A DNA stretch of 64,000 nucleotides from Micromonospora sp. MW-13 (lineage in GTDB: Bacteria; Actinomycetota; Actinomycetes; Mycobacteriales; Micromonosporaceae): positions 62,001-126,000 of the forward strand of contig NZ_QKKX01000002.1 in assembly GCF_003434305.1 (NCBI RefSeq), in the 5' to 3' direction. Position numbers and translations under genes: made by a program. Positions 44,867 to 53,445 of the stretch are shown here, piece by piece; positions within the stretch are counted from its first letter, which is position 1, and each line of letters begins with the position of its first letter. The notes beneath the pieces were generated by a model that worked only from the letters and a program-made list of their open reading frames with translations, was not told the origin of the DNA and searched no databases.

Positions 44867-45150
44867 GGCCTGTATCGACATCCGCCGTCGTGGTGCGGTA
44901 GCTGCGGGGCGGGACTTCACGATCGTCTGCTGATTTTGGAGAACTCGCCCGGCGTGTCGTCTCACAAATCAGCAAACGATCACGCCACGACACGCCGCCT
45001 GCTGGTCTACCTCGCCACCCTTCAGGTGGAGGCCGCCGCGGAACTGGCTCAGGGGGGGTCCCGCCCGTCAGGCTGGCCGAACGCTTCACCGGTTGGGCCC
45101 GCCCCCGTAGGTAGGCCGCCTCGTGGCGGCCGGGGGCTAGCCTGCGGTCC
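44867..45150. other. Intergenic region with an imperfect inverted repeat
   Basis: Arms at 44921-44936 and 44966-44981 match at 15 of 16 positions around 29 bases. The region is AT-richer than neighbouring DNA. It also holds the -10 box of the DUF2252 gene. Nothing else is recognisable. Confidence 0.45.
45138..45150 (+). promoter_or_regulatory. Leaderless -10 box (TAGCCT)
   Basis: TAGCCT at 45138-45143 ends seven bases before ATG 45151, a start without a ribosome site. Confidence 0.5.
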
Positions 45151-46467
45151 ATGACCCAGTCCGCGGACCAGCGTTCCGCCTTCATCGTCGACGTGCTCAC
45201 CGAGGAGTTCGGCGCGTCGATCACGCTCGACCCGGCGGCGTTCCGCCGCAAGTTCCGCAAGATGGCCGCCTCACCGTTCGCCTTCTACCGGGGCAGCGCC
45301 TCGCTCTTCTACGCCGACCAGCGCGGCGACTTCGCCGACGACGCCTTCCTGGACGAGCGCACCAGCCGGGTGTGGATCCACGGCGACCTGCATGCGGAGA
45401 ACTTCGGCACCTACATGAACGCCTCCGGGCAGCTCGTGTTCAACGTCAACGACTTCGACGAGGCGTACGTCGGGCCGTTCTCCTGGGACCTGAGGCGTCT
45501 CGCCGCCAGCGTGGCCCTGCTCGGGTACGCCAAGGCGCTCTCCGACCGGGCGATCAGCGACCTGGTCACCGGCTTCGCCCGGTCGTACCTGACCGAGCTG
45601 AGGGCGATCGCCGCCGGTGGGGACGACGCGATCGGCTCGATCACCCTGGACAACGCCGACGGGGTGCTGCGCCGGGTGCTCCAGCAGGCCCGGCTCAACA
45701 CCCGGGTCGACCTGCTCGCCGCGCAGACCACCATCGACAACTACGAGCGCCGGTTCTCCCTCGGCGACGGGGTCTTCGAGATCGACGGCGACACCCGGGA
45801 CAGGGTCTGCGCCGCCTTCCAGGACTACCTGGGCACCCTGCCCGAGTCCTCGGCCCGGCTGCGCCCGGTCGCCGCACACATCAAGGACGTGGTGCTGCGC
45901 AAGGGGGTGGGCATCGGCTCGGCCGGGCTGCCGTCGTACAACCTGCTGTTGGAGGGGCACACCCAGGCGCTGGAGAACGACGTGGTCATCTACATGAAGC
46001 AGGCCCAGGTGCCGGCGGTGGCCCGGCACATCGACGACGAGCGGGTGCGCTCCTACTTCCGGCACCAGGGGCACCGGACGGCGGAGTCGCAGCGGGCGCT
46101 CCAGGCACACGCCGACCCGTGGGTGGGCTACACCGAGCTGGACGGGGCCGGTCAGCTCGTCGCCGAGGTCTCCCCGTACGCGGCCGACCTGGACTGGGCG
46201 GACGTCAACGAGCCGGAGGAGCTGGCCGGGGTGCTGGCCGACCTGGGCCGGGCGGTGGCCCGGATGCACTCGGTGGCCGACGACGAGTCCAGTCACGACC
46301 TGGTCGACTACTCCACCGAGGAGGCCATCGTCGCCGCGGTGGACGCCGATTCCGACGGGTTCGTCACGGGGTTGGTGGAGTTCGCCCACGCGTACGGGCT
46401 GCGGGCCCGCGAGGACCACCAGCTCTTCGTCGACCTGTTCCGCAACGGCCGCCTGCCCGGCGTCTGA
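45151..46467 (+). CDS. DUF2252 family kinase-like protein
   Basis: The 438-residue protein belongs to DUF2252, a family related to aminoglycoside phosphotransferases and other kinase-like folds. KMAASPFAFYRGSASLFY near 32, WIHGDLHAENFGTYMN (HGDxHxxN catalytic motif, about 74-89) and NDFDEAYVGPFSWDLRR (metal-binding Asp, about 98-114) are visible. The substrate is unknown. It sits between nuoB and a dehydrogenase gene and has its own leaderless promoter, so it need not belong to the respiratory cluster. Confidence 0.88.
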   Translation: MTQSADQRSAFIVDVLTEEFGASITLDPAAFRRKFRKMAASPFAFYRGSASLFYADQRGDFADDAFLDERTSRVWIHGDLHAENFGTYMNASGQLVFNVNDFDEAYVGPFSWDLRRLAASVALLGYAKALSDRAISDLVTGFARSYLTELRAIAAGGDDAIGSITLDNADGVLRRVLQQARLNTRVDLLAAQTTIDNYERRFSLGDGVFEIDGDTRDRVCAAFQDYLGTLPESSARLRPVAAHIKDVVLRKGVGIGSAGLPSYNLLLEGHTQALENDVVIYMKQAQVPAVARHIDDERVRSYFRHQGHRTAESQRALQAHADPWVGYTELDGAGQLVAEVSPYAADLDWADVNEPEELAGVLADLGRAVARMHSVADDESSHDLVDYSTEEAIVAAVDADSDGFVTGLVEFAHAYGLRAREDHQLFVDLFRNGRLPGV

Positions 46468-46514
46468 CCGGCCGTGCCACCTCGCCTGCCCCGGCCGGTC
46501 GCCCGGTCGCCCGG

Positions 46515-47561
46515 TCAGGCGGTGAAGTCCAGCACCACCTTGATGTCGTCGGGGGTGGGGGTGTACGCCTCGGTGTACGCCTCCACCGGCACCCGGCGGG
46601 TGATCAGCGAATCCAGCCAGGACCGGTCGGCCCGGGCGAGGGCCTCGGCGGCCAGGTCCCAGTGCCGGCGGTTGGCGTTCACCGAGCCGAACACCACGTT
46701 GTTCTCCAGCACCAGTTCCCGGTTGAGCGCCCCGGCGTCGAAGTCGATGCGCCGGCCGCCGCTGGACACCCCGGTCAGGCAGACGATCCCGGTCGGTCCG
46801 GCCTTGCACATCGCGTCCAGCACGACCACCGGCGCTCCGGTGCACTCGACGATCACGTCCGGGTCGAAGTCGAGCTGCGCCACCGGCTCCGTGTGGTACG
46901 TCGCGCCGAGCGCCCGCACCAGGTCCGGCTTCGGCCCGGTGGTGGCCCGGTCGAGCACGTGCACGGAGAACCCGCGCTGGGTGGCCAGCAGCGCCGCCAG
47001 CAGGCCGATCGGCCCGGCCCCGGTGACCAGCACCGTCTGCGGCTGCCACTCGGCGCGGGCGCCGACCCGTTCGATGTGGTCCCACGCCTTGGCCACCACG
47101 CTGACCGGCTCCAGCAGCACGCCGACCGGGGCGAGGGCCGGGTCCAGGCCGACCGCGAATTTCGGCTGCACCCGCCACCGGTCCCGGGCGAAGCCGGGCA
47201 GCGCCTTGATCCCGTGCTCGGTGTACTCGCCGTTGCGGCACATGTCCCACTCGCCGACCGCGCAGTTGGCGCAGGGCACCGGGTCCGGGTGCCGGACGAC
47301 GCCGGCCACCAGGTCGCCGGGTTGCAGCGTGCCGGTTGGGTCCTCCAGCACCCGGCCCAGCGACTCGTGGCCGAGCACCAGGGTCGACGCGCCGGGCGGG
47401 GCCTCGCCGTAGTCCCCGGCGACGATCTCGTGGTCGGTGCCGCAGATCCCCACCGCGAGCGCCTCGACCAGGATCGCGCCCTCCTCGGCGGGCGGCTCGG
47501 GATGGTCGTGCGCCAGGCGCAGCGAGTTCGGGACCCCGGGGTTGACAGTCACGGCGCGCAC
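46515..47561 (-). CDS. Zinc-type glucose 1-dehydrogenase-like alcohol dehydrogenase
   Basis: This 348-residue medium-chain dehydrogenase has a catalytic zinc site starting with GICGTDHEI (near 38) and GHES (near 66), a CANCxxxxxxMC structural-type loop and an NAD(P)-binding GAGPIG loop near 178. The glucose-dehydrogenase C-terminal domain with NANRRHW near 285 supports a sugar substrate. AAGGA lies eight bases before GTG 47561; ATG 47570 is an alternative but abuts the ribosome site. It is transcribed against the nuo genes. Confidence 0.88.
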   Translation of the reverse strand: MRAVTVNPGVPNSLRLAHDHPEPPAEEGAILVEALAVGICGTDHEIVAGDYGEAPPGASTLVLGHESLGRVLEDPTGTLQPGDLVAGVVRHPDPVPCANCAVGEWDMCRNGEYTEHGIKALPGFARDRWRVQPKFAVGLDPALAPVGVLLEPVSVVAKAWDHIERVGARAEWQPQTVLVTGAGPIGLLAALLATQRGFSVHVLDRATTGPKPDLVRALGATYHTEPVAQLDFDPDVIVECTGAPVVVLDAMCKAGPTGIVCLTGVSSGGRRIDFDAGALNRELVLENNVVFGSVNANRRHWDLAAEALARADRSWLDSLITRRVPVEAYTEAYTPTPDDIKVVLDFTA

Positions 47562-47684
47562 GACCCTCATCCTTCCCTGCCGGGCCGGCCGCCGTCGGCC
47601 AAAGCGGCCATCCGGTCGGCCGGGCCGCCCTGCGCCGGGGACCCGGAGCCGGGGCGGGCCACCGCGTGCGGCCGGCGTCGGCCA

Positions 47685-47697
47685 TAGGATCAGCGGC
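47685..47697 (+). promoter_or_regulatory. Leaderless -10 box (TAGGAT)
   Basis: TAGGAT at 47685-47690 ends seven bases before the nuoC ATG at 47698, giving nuoCH their own promoter. Confidence 0.5.
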
Positions 47698-48459
47698 ATG
47701 ACTCCGGAAGAGGTCGGCCAGCGGCTGGTGGCGCTGCTCGCCCCCGTCGAGGCCATCGCGTCGGTCTCCGGCGGCCAGGCGTACGCCCGGGCCACCGTCG
47801 ACGTACCCCCGGCGAGCTGGCGGGACGCGCTGGCCGCCGCCCGGGACGACGCGGACCTGGCCTGCGACTTCTTCGACTGGCTCTCCGCCGTCGACCAGCT
47901 CGCCGACGGCTGCGAGGTGGTGGCCCACCTCTGGTCGACCGGCCACCGGCACGGCCTGTTGCTGCGCACCCGGGTGCCGTGGGACGAGCCGCAGGTGGCC
48001 TCGGTCGTCGACCTCTACCCGGGCGCGGCCTGGCACGAGCGGGAGACGTACGAGATGTTCGGCGTCGACTTCCCCGGGCACGGCGAGCTGAGGCCGCTGC
48101 TGCTGCCGCCGGAGTTCGAGGGGCACCCGCTGCGTAAGGAGTTCGTCCTCGCCTCCCGGGTGGCCAAGCCCTGGCCGGGCGCGAAGGAACCCGGCGAGTC
48201 CGAGGCCGGCGGCGGCCGGCGCCCGGTCCGCCCGCCGGGCGTACCGGCCCCGGGGGAGTGGGGGACGACGCCGACGCCCGCCGGCGCGGCCGGGGCCGGC
48301 GAGGGCCCGCGCGGCGGCCCGCCCGCCCGGCCGGCCCGGGAACGCCCGGCGCGTCCCGCCCCCGCCGAGCGCCCCGCCCCGGCCGAGCCACCGGGCCACT
48401 CGGGTTCGGGTTCGGGTGCGGCGGGCGACGACGCCGGCGGGAACGGAGGTACGGCCTGA
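47698..48459 (+). CDS. nuoC: NADH-quinone oxidoreductase subunit C
   Basis: The first 160 residues match the 30-kDa subunit, with the signature WHERETYEMFGVDFPGH (about 110-126) and EGHPLRKEF. The remaining 90 residues are a Pro/Ala/Gly-rich extension not needed for the fold. It is a separate NuoC, not fused to NuoD, and no nuoD follows. Its stop shares an A with the nuoH start (TGATG). Confidence 0.93.
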   Translation: MTPEEVGQRLVALLAPVEAIASVSGGQAYARATVDVPPASWRDALAAARDDADLACDFFDWLSAVDQLADGCEVVAHLWSTGHRHGLLLRTRVPWDEPQVASVVDLYPGAAWHERETYEMFGVDFPGHGELRPLLLPPEFEGHPLRKEFVLASRVAKPWPGAKEPGESEAGGGRRPVRPPGVPAPGEWGTTPTPAGAAGAGEGPRGGPPARPARERPARPAPAERPAPAEPPGHSGSGSGAAGDDAGGNGGTA

Positions 48460-49421
48460 TGCCCGACTGGTTGGAGGCCGTCCTGCGGGTGGTCGGAGTG
48501 CTGGCCGCCTTCCTCATCCTGCCGCTGGTGGTCGGGCAGGCCGAGCACAAGGTGATGGCGCACATGCAGGGCCGGCTCGGCCCGATGTACGCCGGCGGCT
48601 TCCACGGCTGGGCCCAACTCGTCGCCGACGGGGTCAAGTTCGTGCAGAAGGAGGACGTCACCCCGCGCGAGGCGGACCGGGCGGTGTTCCGGCTGGCCCC
48701 GATGGTGGCCCTGGTGCCGTACCTGCTCGCCCTGCTGGTGATCCCGCTCGGCCCCGGCGACCTGGTCGGGCAGCCGCTGGACATCGGCCTGTTCTTCGTG
48801 CTGGCCGTGGTCGGCGTGGGCGTGCTGGCGGTGCTGATGTCGGCGTGGGCGTCGGCCAACAAGTACAGCCTGCTCGGCGGGCTGCGCGGGGCGGCCCAGC
48901 TACTCGGCTACGAGCTGCCGCTGGTGCTGGCCGCCGCGTCGGTGGCCATGGCGGCCGGCACGCTGAGCCTGCCCGGGATCGTCGAGGCGTGGCGGCCCTG
49001 GTGGCTGCTCTGGCAGGCGCCCGCGATGATCATCTTCTTCGTCGCCGGGCTGGCCGAGATCCGACGGCCCCCGTTCGACATGCCGGTCGCCGACTCCGAG
49101 CTGGTCTTCGGGTACATGACGGAGTACACCGGCCTGCGCTTCGCGTTCTTCCTGCTCGCCGAGTACGTCGGCATCGTGGTGATCGCGGCGCTGACCACTG
49201 TGCTGTTCCTCGGTGGCTGGCAGGGCCCGTTCGCCGACGAGCAGCTCGGCTGGCTGTGGACGCTGCTCAAGGTCTTCGCCGTCGCGTTCGTGATCATCTG
49301 GCTCCGGGTGGCGTACCCCCGGCTGCGCGAGGACCAGCTCCAGCGCCTGTGCTGGCTGGTCCTGGTCCCCGCCGCGCTGGCCCAGCTCGTCCTGACAGCC
49401 ACCGTCCGCGTCGCCCTCTAA
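48459..49421 (+). CDS. nuoH: NADH-quinone oxidoreductase subunit H
   Basis: This 320-residue membrane subunit links the quinone site to the proton-pumping arm. It has about eight helices, the conserved loops QAEHKVMAHMQGRLGP (about 25) and AEIRRPPFDMPVADSELVFG (about 199), and a terminal helix. The conserved Glu/Arg residues of the quinone tunnel are mostly kept. It is coupled to nuoC; a palindrome lies after the stop. Confidence 0.94.
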   Translation: MPDWLEAVLRVVGVLAAFLILPLVVGQAEHKVMAHMQGRLGPMYAGGFHGWAQLVADGVKFVQKEDVTPREADRAVFRLAPMVALVPYLLALLVIPLGPGDLVGQPLDIGLFFVLAVVGVGVLAVLMSAWASANKYSLLGGLRGAAQLLGYELPLVLAAASVAMAAGTLSLPGIVEAWRPWWLLWQAPAMIIFFVAGLAEIRRPPFDMPVADSELVFGYMTEYTGLRFAFFLLAEYVGIVVIAALTTVLFLGGWQGPFADEQLGWLWTLLKVFAVAFVIIWLRVAYPRLREDQLQRLCWLVLVPAALAQLVLTATVRVAL

Positions 49422-49440
49422 CCCCTACCCCCGCACCCCG

Positions 49441-49521
49441 CCCCCGCGATCTTGCGGTTGCGGCCCCGGCACAAGGTGCGAAAGGTGCATCGCGGGGGCC
49501 CGAAGTGCAAGATCGCGGGGG
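49441..49521. repeat. REP-like palindrome between nuoH and a convergent gene
   Basis: Perfect 15-base arms CCCCCGCGATCTTGC (49441-49455) and their complement (49507-49521) enclose about 50 bases with further internal symmetry. It sits between two convergent stop codons and may double as a terminator. Sequences of this type recur between genes in Micromonospora as far as I remember. Confidence 0.75.
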
Positions 49522-49538
49522 ACAGCGGAGGTGGTTGG

Positions 49539-50576
49539 TCAGCGCAGCGGGGTGTGGGGTGGGGCGACTCGCTCGGCGGGCGGTGGGGGCGGGGGCGGGG
49601 TGCCGTCGCCGAAGGGCCGGCCGCCGAGTTGCTCGCGGCCGTGCGGAGTGAGCCAGTTGGACAGGTCGGGGCCGAGCGGAACGATCCCGGTCGGGTTGAT
49701 GTCCCGGTGCACCTCGTAGTAGTGCCGCTTGATGTGGTCGAAGTCGATCGTGTCGCCGAACCCGGGCGTGGCGAACAGGTCCCGGGCGTACGCCCATAGC
49801 ACCGGCAGTTCGGTGAGCTTCTGCCGGTTGCACTTGAAGTGGCCGTGGTAGACCGGGTCGAACCGGACCAGCGTGGTGAACAGCCGCACGTCCGCCTCGG
49901 TGATCGCGTCGCCGACCAGGTACCGCTGCCCGGCCAGCCGCTCGCTCAGCCAGTCCAGCCGGTCGAACAGCCGGTGGTACGCCCTTTCGTACGCCCCCTG
50001 GCTGCCGGCGAAGCCGCACCGGTACACGCCGTTGTTGACGTCGGCGAAGACCGCCGCGTTGACCTCGTCGATCTCGTCGCGCAGCCGCTCCGGGTACAGC
50101 TCCGGCGCGCCCTCGCGGTGGTACGCAGTCCACTCGGTCGACAGGTCCAGGCTCATCTGGGCGTAGTCGTTGGTGACCACCTGCCCGCTCGGTACGTCCA
50201 CGAGCGCCGGCACGGTGATGCCCCGCTCGTACCCGAGGAACCGGGCGAAGTACGCCTCGGCCAGCCGCTCGATGCCGAGCACCGGGTCCCGTCCGCCCGG
50301 GTCCAGGTCGAACGTCCAGCTCCGGGCGTCGTGGGTGGGCCCCGCGACGGCCATCGAGATGGCGTCCTCAAGGCCCAGCAGCCGGCGCACGATGATCAAC
50401 CGGTTGGCCCAGGGACAGGCGCGGCTGACCGCGAGCCGGTACCGGCCCGGCTCGACCGGCCAGCCGTCCCGCCCGTCCGCGGTGATCCGGGTGGCGATGT
50501 ACCGCTGGTCGCGGGTGAACTCCCCGCCGGGCTCGACGTACTTCCCGCCGGTCGTCGCGCCTGTTTCGCCGCCCAC
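49539..50576 (-). CDS. Glutathionyl-hydroquinone reductase-like GST (ECM4/YqjG family)
   Basis: This 345-residue omega/Xi-type glutathione transferase has its active-site Cys in SRACPWANR (near 52), the family motif PALVDVPSGQVVTNDY and GDAITEADVRLFTTLVRFD. Actinobacteria use mycothiol rather than glutathione, so the physiological thiol is probably mycothiol. GAGGGGG lies just before GTG 50576. The open frame runs much further upstream, but that part overlaps other genes. It is divergent from the SnoaL-like gene. Confidence 0.9.
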   Translation of the reverse strand: MGGETGATTGGKYVEPGGEFTRDQRYIATRITADGRDGWPVEPGRYRLAVSRACPWANRLIIVRRLLGLEDAISMAVAGPTHDARSWTFDLDPGGRDPVLGIERLAEAYFARFLGYERGITVPALVDVPSGQVVTNDYAQMSLDLSTEWTAYHREGAPELYPERLRDEIDEVNAAVFADVNNGVYRCGFAGSQGAYERAYHRLFDRLDWLSERLAGQRYLVGDAITEADVRLFTTLVRFDPVYHGHFKCNRQKLTELPVLWAYARDLFATPGFGDTIDFDHIKRHYYEVHRDINPTGIVPLGPDLSNWLTPHGREQLGGRPFGDGTPPPPPPPAERVAPPHTPLR

Positions 50577-50744
50577 GTCGCCCCCTCGGGTCCGCCTGCC
50601 GTCTCCGTCCCATCTTGGCCGATCTTCCGCCGGTTGGCAGGCCCAGTGGTTCCCATCCGCGCCGAGCGCCACGCCCGGCCGCTCCTGCCGGCCACCGGAC
50701 GGGGGTGGCGGCCGGCGTGGGTCGGCCGTGGGCGGCGCGGTGGC

Positions 50745-50756
50745 TAGGCTTCGCCG
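50745..50756 (+). promoter_or_regulatory. Leaderless -10 box (TAGGCT)
   Basis: TAGGCT at 50745-50750 ends six bases before GTG 50757. Confidence 0.5.
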
Positions 50757-51179
50757 GTGAACGACGTGGAGACGGCGGCCCGGCGGTTCGTCGCCGACGT
50801 GTGGAACGCCCGGCGCGAGGAGTCGGTGTACGAGCTGGTCGCGGACGGGTGCCCGGGGCTGGGCGGGACCGGGCCGGCGGCGGCCCTGGCCTGGCACCGG
50901 GATCGGCGGGCGGCCTTCCCCGACCTGCGCTACAAGATCGTGGACGTGGTGGCGTCCGACGCCCGGGTGGCCGTGCACTGGCGGGCCGCCGGCACCCAGG
51001 CCGGGGCGTTCGGGCCGGTGCCGGCCACCGGGCAGGTGGTCAGCTTCTCCGGGGCGACGTTCCTGCGCTTCGACCCGGCGGGGCGGATCGTCGACGTGTG
51101 GCACTGCACCGAGCTGTTCCAGCTCCTCCAGCAGCTCGGCGTCGAGGTGCTTCCGCCGGTCACAGGTGCCGGGGCGTGA
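50757..51179 (+). CDS. SnoaL-like polyketide-cyclase-fold protein
   Basis: The 140-residue protein has the cone-shaped NTF2/SnoaL fold: an N-terminal helix (ARRFVADVWNARREE), HRDRRAAFPDLRYKIVDVV and an ending with FRFDPAGRI-type strand followed by VDVWHCTELFQLLQQLG. Family members are ester cyclases or small-molecule binders. No polyketide genes are nearby, so the function is open. Its end overlaps the convergent Uma2 gene by 20 bases. Confidence 0.85.
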   Translation: MNDVETAARRFVADVWNARREESVYELVADGCPGLGGTGPAAALAWHRDRRAAFPDLRYKIVDVVASDARVAVHWRAAGTQAGAFGPVPATGQVVSFSGATFLRFDPAGRIVDVWHCTELFQLLQQLGVEVLPPVTGAGA

Positions 51180-51735
51180 TCCGGCTGACCGGCAGGTTGA
51201 CCGGGAACGGCTCGCCGGTGTCCACGAACTTCGTCCAGCGTCCGGTCTCGGTGTAGACCTCGTCCACCGGGTCGATCCTGTGCGTGTGGACGGCCAGCCC
51301 GTCGTCCTCCACCTCGATCCGCCAGAAGTACGGGATGCCGGCCTGCGCGTAGAGGGCGGGCTTGAGCACCCGGTCGATGGAACGGGTGCTGGGGGAGACG
51401 ATCTCGACCGCGAGCACGACCTCGTGTGCCTCGTACCGCGACGGCTGGCGCCGCGCCGCGACCGACGTGGTGACCAGCACGTCCGGGATGAAGGAACGGG
51501 TGCGGTTGATGCGCACCTCGACGCCCTGGGTGACGTCGTAGTCGTCGGGGCAGTCCTCTTCGAGCGCGACGCCGAGCCGCATGGCGATGGTCTGGTGTAC
51601 GCGGGTGGGGGAGGGGGACACGAGGAGCACTCCATCGAGCAGTTCGCGGCGACGACCGTCCTCGGGCAGCGCGTCGAGGTCGTCGGTCGTCCACCCGCCC
51701 TCGGGCGGCTGGTCGCTCTGCAGCGCGGCGGTCAT
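51160..51735 (-). CDS. Uma2 family endonuclease-like protein (DUF820)
   Basis: This 191-residue protein has a PD-(D/E)XK nuclease-type fold: [13 protein letters not shown] at the start, [10 protein letters not shown] with the metal-binding Asp, and [20 protein letters not shown] with Glu and Lys. AAGGA lies eight bases before ATG 51735. Such genes are numerous in actinobacteria and often mobile; the function is unknown. It runs against the nuo genes. Confidence 0.88.
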   Translation of the reverse strand: MTAALQSDQPPEGGWTTDDLDALPEDGRRRELLDGVLLVSPSPTRVHQTIAMRLGVALEEDCPDDYDVTQGVEVRINRTRSFIPDVLVTTSVAARRQPSRYEAHEVVLAVEIVSPSTRSIDRVLKPALYAQAGIPYFWRIEVEDDGLAVHTHRIDPVDEVYTETGRWTKFVDTGEPFPVNLPVSRITPRHL

Positions 51736-51827
51736 GGGAAAGGTCCTTCCCGGTGCGTCGTTCTCCCCGCCGCCACCGTACCAACGCAATGCGCCGGGTC
51801 GTGGTCGCGCGCGCCGGGGGCACAGGG

Positions 51828-51840
51828 CAGGATGGGCGGC
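51828..51840 (+). promoter_or_regulatory. Leaderless -10-like box (CAGGAT)
   Basis: CAGGAT at 51828-51833 ends seven bases before ATG 51841. This is the same layout as at nuoC and would start the nuoI-to-nuoN transcript at the mini-ORF. Confidence 0.4.
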
Positions 51841-51924
51841 ATGAGCGAGCGGAGCGAGCGGGTCGGCCAGCTCGGCGGGAGGGTGCCGCACGGCGTCGGC
51901 GGGCGAACCGGGGTGGCGGCGTGA
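51841..51924 (+). CDS. 27-codon mini-ORF coupled to nuoI
   Basis: ATG 51841 opens a frame of 27 residues (starts [13 protein letters not shown], ends GRTGVAA) whose TGA (51922-51924) overlaps the nuoI GTG at 51921. nuoI has no ribosome site of its own, so translation of the mini-ORF from a leaderless mRNA could bring ribosomes to nuoI. The first codons resemble the MSERS start of nuoI itself. The peptide is probably not functional. Confidence 0.5.
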   Translation: MSERSERVGQLGGRVPHGVGGRTGVAA

Positions 51925-52529
51925 GCGAGCGGAGCGTGCCGGGCGAGGGGCTGGCGAAGGGGCTGGCCGTCACGCTGAAGACGATGACCCGTCGCTCGAC
52001 CACCCAGCAGTACCCGGACGTGGCCCCCGAGCTGCCGCCCCGGTCCCGGGGTGTGATCGCCCTGCTGGCCGAGAACTGCACCGTCTGCATGCTCTGCGCC
52101 CGCGAGTGTCCGGACTGGTGCATCTACATCGACTCGCACAAGGAGGAGGTGGCGGTGCCCGGCGCCGCCCGTCCCCGCCAGCGCAACGTGCTCGACAAGT
52201 TCGACATCGACTTCTCGCTCTGCATGTACTGCGGCATCTGCGTCGAGGTCTGCCCGTTCGACGCGCTCTACTGGTCGCCCGAGTTCGAGTACGCCGAGTA
52301 CGACATCAAGGACCTACTGCACGACAAGGACCACCTCGGCGAGTGGATGGGCACCGTGCCGCCGCCGCCGGCGCACGACCGCAACGGTGAGCCGGCGAAG
52401 GAGGAGACCACCGCCGCGCGCAAGGCCGCCGCCCCGGCCGGCCCCGCCGCCCGGCCGGCCGCCACGCGGGTACGCCCCGAACCCGGTGCCGCCGAGCCGG
52501 GGGCCGCCGAGCCGGGAGCCGCCTCGTGA
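51921..52529 (+). CDS. nuoI: NADH-quinone oxidoreductase subunit I
   Basis: This 202-residue peripheral subunit carries clusters N6a and N6b. Two 4Fe-4S motifs are complete: Cys53, 56, 59, 63 and Cys101, 104, 107, 111. The tail is Ala/Pro-rich and ends in three EPGAA repeats. GTG 51921 overlaps the mini-ORF stop, and its stop overlaps nuoJ by GTGA. Confidence 0.95.
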   Translation: MSERSVPGEGLAKGLAVTLKTMTRRSTTQQYPDVAPELPPRSRGVIALLAENCTVCMLCARECPDWCIYIDSHKEEVAVPGAARPRQRNVLDKFDIDFSLCMYCGICVEVCPFDALYWSPEFEYAEYDIKDLLHDKDHLGEWMGTVPPPPAHDRNGEPAKEETTAARKAAAPAGPAARPAATRVRPEPGAAEPGAAEPGAAS

Positions 52530-53065
52530 CCGGTGTGGACGTGCTGCTGCTCGCCCTCGGCGCGGTGGCGGTCGGCGCGGGGGCGCTGGTGGTGACCACC
52601 CGGCACCTCGTCCGGGCCGGGCTCTACCTGGTGGTCTGCCTGGGCGCCCTGGCCGGCGTCTACCTGGTGCTCACCGCCGAGCTGGTGGCCTGGGTGCAGG
52701 TGCTGATCTACGTGGGCGCCGTGGTGGTGCTGCTGCTGTTCGCGGTGATGCTGACCCGCGCCCCGATCGGCGCGTCCGACGACCTGGACCGGCCCGGCTG
52801 GCCGGCCGCCCTGATCGGCGGCGGCGCCGGCCTCGGGCTGGCCGCCCTGCTGGTCGACGCGTTCCGCTGGACGCGGGTCGACCTGCCCGAGCCGGGCACC
52901 GCCGAGCGCCTCGGCGAACAGGTGTTCCGCTCCTGGGTACTGCCGTTCGAGGTGCTCTCCGTGCTGTTGCTGGCCGCCCTGGTCGGCGCGATCGTGCTCT
53001 CCCGCCCCGACATCGGCCGCCCGGCGGCCGACCGCCCGGCGCCCGCACCGGGGAGCCGCCGGTGA
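52526..53065 (+). CDS. nuoJ: NADH-quinone oxidoreductase subunit J
   Basis: This 179-residue membrane subunit has five predicted helices; [20 protein letters not shown] (about 51-70) is the conserved third helix with its pi-bulge region. It starts at GTG 52526 and overlaps nuoK by GTGA. Confidence 0.93.
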   Translation: MTGVDVLLLALGAVAVGAGALVVTTRHLVRAGLYLVVCLGALAGVYLVLTAELVAWVQVLIYVGAVVVLLLFAVMLTRAPIGASDDLDRPGWPAALIGGGAGLGLAALLVDAFRWTRVDLPEPGTAERLGEQVFRSWVLPFEVLSVLLLAALVGAIVLSRPDIGRPAADRPAPAPGSRR

Positions 53066-53445
53066 GACCGGTCATCCCCTACGTCACCGCCGCCCTGCTG
53101 TTCGGCCTGGGTGGGTACGGCGTGCTGCGCCGCCGCAACGCCGTGTTGGTGCTGATGGCGGTGGAGCTGATGCTCAACGCGGTCAACCTGGTCCTGGTCA
53201 CCGCCGACACCACCGTCCGGGCGCAGCTCCCGCACGCCGGCCAGGTCTTCGCCCTCTTCGTGATCGTCCTGGCCGCCGCCGAGATCGGCGTGGGGCTGGC
53301 GATCGTGCTCCAGCTCTACCGGCTGCGGGCCAGCGTCGCCGTCGACGAGGTGCCGCTGACCGAGCCACCGCTGACCGAGCCGCCGGCCGGGGCGGGCACG
53401 ACGGCGACCTCGGCGGGCACGACGGCCGGCGAGGTGACCCGGTGA
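53062..53445 (+). CDS. nuoK: NADH-quinone oxidoreductase subunit K
   Basis: This 127-residue subunit has three helices. The essential membrane glutamates are present in MAVELMLNAVNLVL (about 32) and AAAEIGVGLAIV (about 68). About 25 extra residues at the end are low-complexity. It starts at GTG 53062 and overlaps nuoL by GTGA. Confidence 0.94.
   Translation: MRPVIPYVTAALLFGLGGYGVLRRRNAVLVLMAVELMLNAVNLVLVTADTTVRAQLPHAGQVFALFVIVLAAAEIGVGLAIVLQLYRLRASVAVDEVPLTEPPLTEPPAGAGTTATSAGTTAGEVTR

Noticed and set aside
43775..44965. A minus-strand gene opposite nuoB
   Set aside because: It crosses all the iron-sulfur motifs of nuoB in antisense and has no domain of its own.
44867..45150. An insertion sequence end or small transposon
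   Set aside because: There is an inverted repeat but no transposase frame, no target duplication and no second end.
49539..51635. A single long minus-strand protein of 698 residues including the GST-like domain
   Set aside because: The extra N terminus overlaps the SnoaL-like gene and, out of frame, the Uma2 gene, while GTG 50576 has a ribosome site and gives the family length.
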